The translations under genes were made by a program, and so were the position numbers. The notes below the pieces were generated by a model that did no database searches, was not told where the DNA came from, and worked only from the letters and a program-made list of their open reading frames with translations. Source: Anammoximicrobium sp032229885 (GTDB taxonomy: Bacteria; Planctomycetota; Planctomycetia; Pirellulales; Pirellulaceae). Taken from it: a stretch of DNA of 31,399 nt. Every line of letters begins with the position of its first letter. Position 1 is the stretch's first letter. The stretch is taken from contig JAVYAJ010000015.1 in NCBI GenBank assembly GCA_032229885.1, forward strand, positions 1 to 31,399, read 5' to 3'. Positions 31,001 to 31,399 of the stretch are shown piece after piece.

Positions 31001-31399
31001 CATCTACTGCCGCCTCCGATCCGCGGATCGGCTGTGTGCTGGACGAGCTCGACACGCCGGCGCTGCTGCTGGACCGCGCGGCCAGCGACCGTAATCTGGC
31101 CAAGATGGCCGCCTTTTTTCGCGATCGACCCGCTCGGCTGCGGCCGCATTTCAAGAATCACAAGTGCGTGACGCTCGCCAAACGCCAGTTGGCGGCCGGG
31201 GCGGTGGGCATGACGTGCGCCAAGCTGAGCGAAGCCGAAGTGCTGGTCGATCACGGCTTTGCGGACGTGCTGATCGCCAACCAGGTGGTCGGGGGATCCA
31301 AAGCGCGGCGACTCGCCCGGCTGGCAGCGCGGGCCCGGATCGCCGTTGCGGTCGATCATCTCGACCAGGCGAAGGCCATCTCTGCCGCCGCCGTGGCGG
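30997..31399 (+). CDS. D-threonine aldolase / D-serine dehydratase-like protein (partial, cut by window end)
   Basis: The ATG at 30997 overlaps the aldehyde dehydrogenase stop (ATGA), and the frame stays open to the window edge, giving 134 residues. It reads like the N-terminal alanine-racemase-type PLP barrel of the D-threonine aldolase family: ELDTPALLLDRAASDRNL, then LRPHFKNHK, where Lys53 is the expected PLP lysine. GAVGMTCAKLSEAEVLVDHG and ADVLIANQVVG follow. Such enzymes cleave D-3-hydroxy-amino acids to glycine and an aldehyde, or dehydrate them. Coupling to an aldehyde dehydrogenase would let the released aldehyde be oxidised at once; this is inference. The C-terminal domain is outside the window. 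Confidence 0.88.
   Translation, partial: MTSTAASDPRIGCVLDELDTPALLLDRAASDRNLAKMAAFFRDRPARLRPHFKNHKCVTLAKRQLAAGAVGMTCAKLSEAEVLVDHGFADVLIANQVVGGSKARRLARLAARARIAVAVDHLDQAKAISAAAVA

Noticed and set aside
28262..31003. A 913-codon open frame on the minus strand opposite the dehydrogenase and aldehyde dehydrogenase genes
   Set aside because: It is antisense to two genes with complete catalytic motifs and has no recognisable domain. Long antisense frames are expected in GC-rich coding DNA.

Overview
The window looks like chromosomal DNA of a high-GC Gram-negative bacterium, most likely a planctomycete of the Pirellulales type. This is inferred from the gene content, not from a marker gene. It combines a lipid A / outer-membrane block (OmpH-type chaperone, LpxC, LpxA), a V-type ATPase E-like subunit, BatD/BatE-like proteins, and many exported enzymes with twin-arginine signals, including a secreted Gfo/Idh/MocA oxidoreductase. 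Genes are loosely packed, GTG and TTG starts are common, and long intergenic stretches are full of small hairpins and tandem repeats. No rRNA, tRNA, CRISPR array, transposase or phage gene was found.

Layout. 1-2460: palindromic repeat DNA, then two translationally coupled small paralogues sharing a four-cysteine pattern (minus strand) and an HpcH/HpaI-type aldolase (minus). 3160-9620: a secreted glycoside-hydrolase-like protein, 1 kb of repeat-rich non-coding DNA, a batD-batE pair with overlapping stop and start, and an exported esterase. 10020-16410: a Tat-exported metallophosphoesterase (minus), a striking 23-unit heptamer array, then four co-directional exported proteins (EEP-family hydrolase, metallo-beta-lactamase fold, metallophosphoesterase, Gfo/Idh/MocA oxidoreductase). 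16550-19180: divergent genes for an M50 site-2-type membrane protease and an M24 (Xaa-Pro) peptidase. 19500-22200: minus-strand YqgE/AlgH, a KAS III-like synthase and a lone V-ATPase E-like subunit. 22850-31399: a beta-carbonic anhydrase, a lipoprotein thioredoxin, ompH-lpxC-lpxA plus an adjoining Gfo/Idh/MocA dehydrogenase that could be GnnA-like, an aldehyde dehydrogenase, and a D-threonine-aldolase-like gene cut by the window end.

The clearest functional group is 25390-29335, concerned with outer-membrane biogenesis and the first steps of lipid A synthesis. The 11580-16408 cluster looks like exported scavenging and hydrolytic enzymes. The most unusual material is non-coding: a hairpin family of the form GCGGC-N5-GCCGC whose flanking pairs covary between copies, a second palindromic family present at 45-93 and inverted at 23862-23919, a ~105 bp dispersed repeat in two copies 14 kb apart, and six separate minisatellites with unit lengths of 7, 7, 8, 11, 12 and 18 bp.
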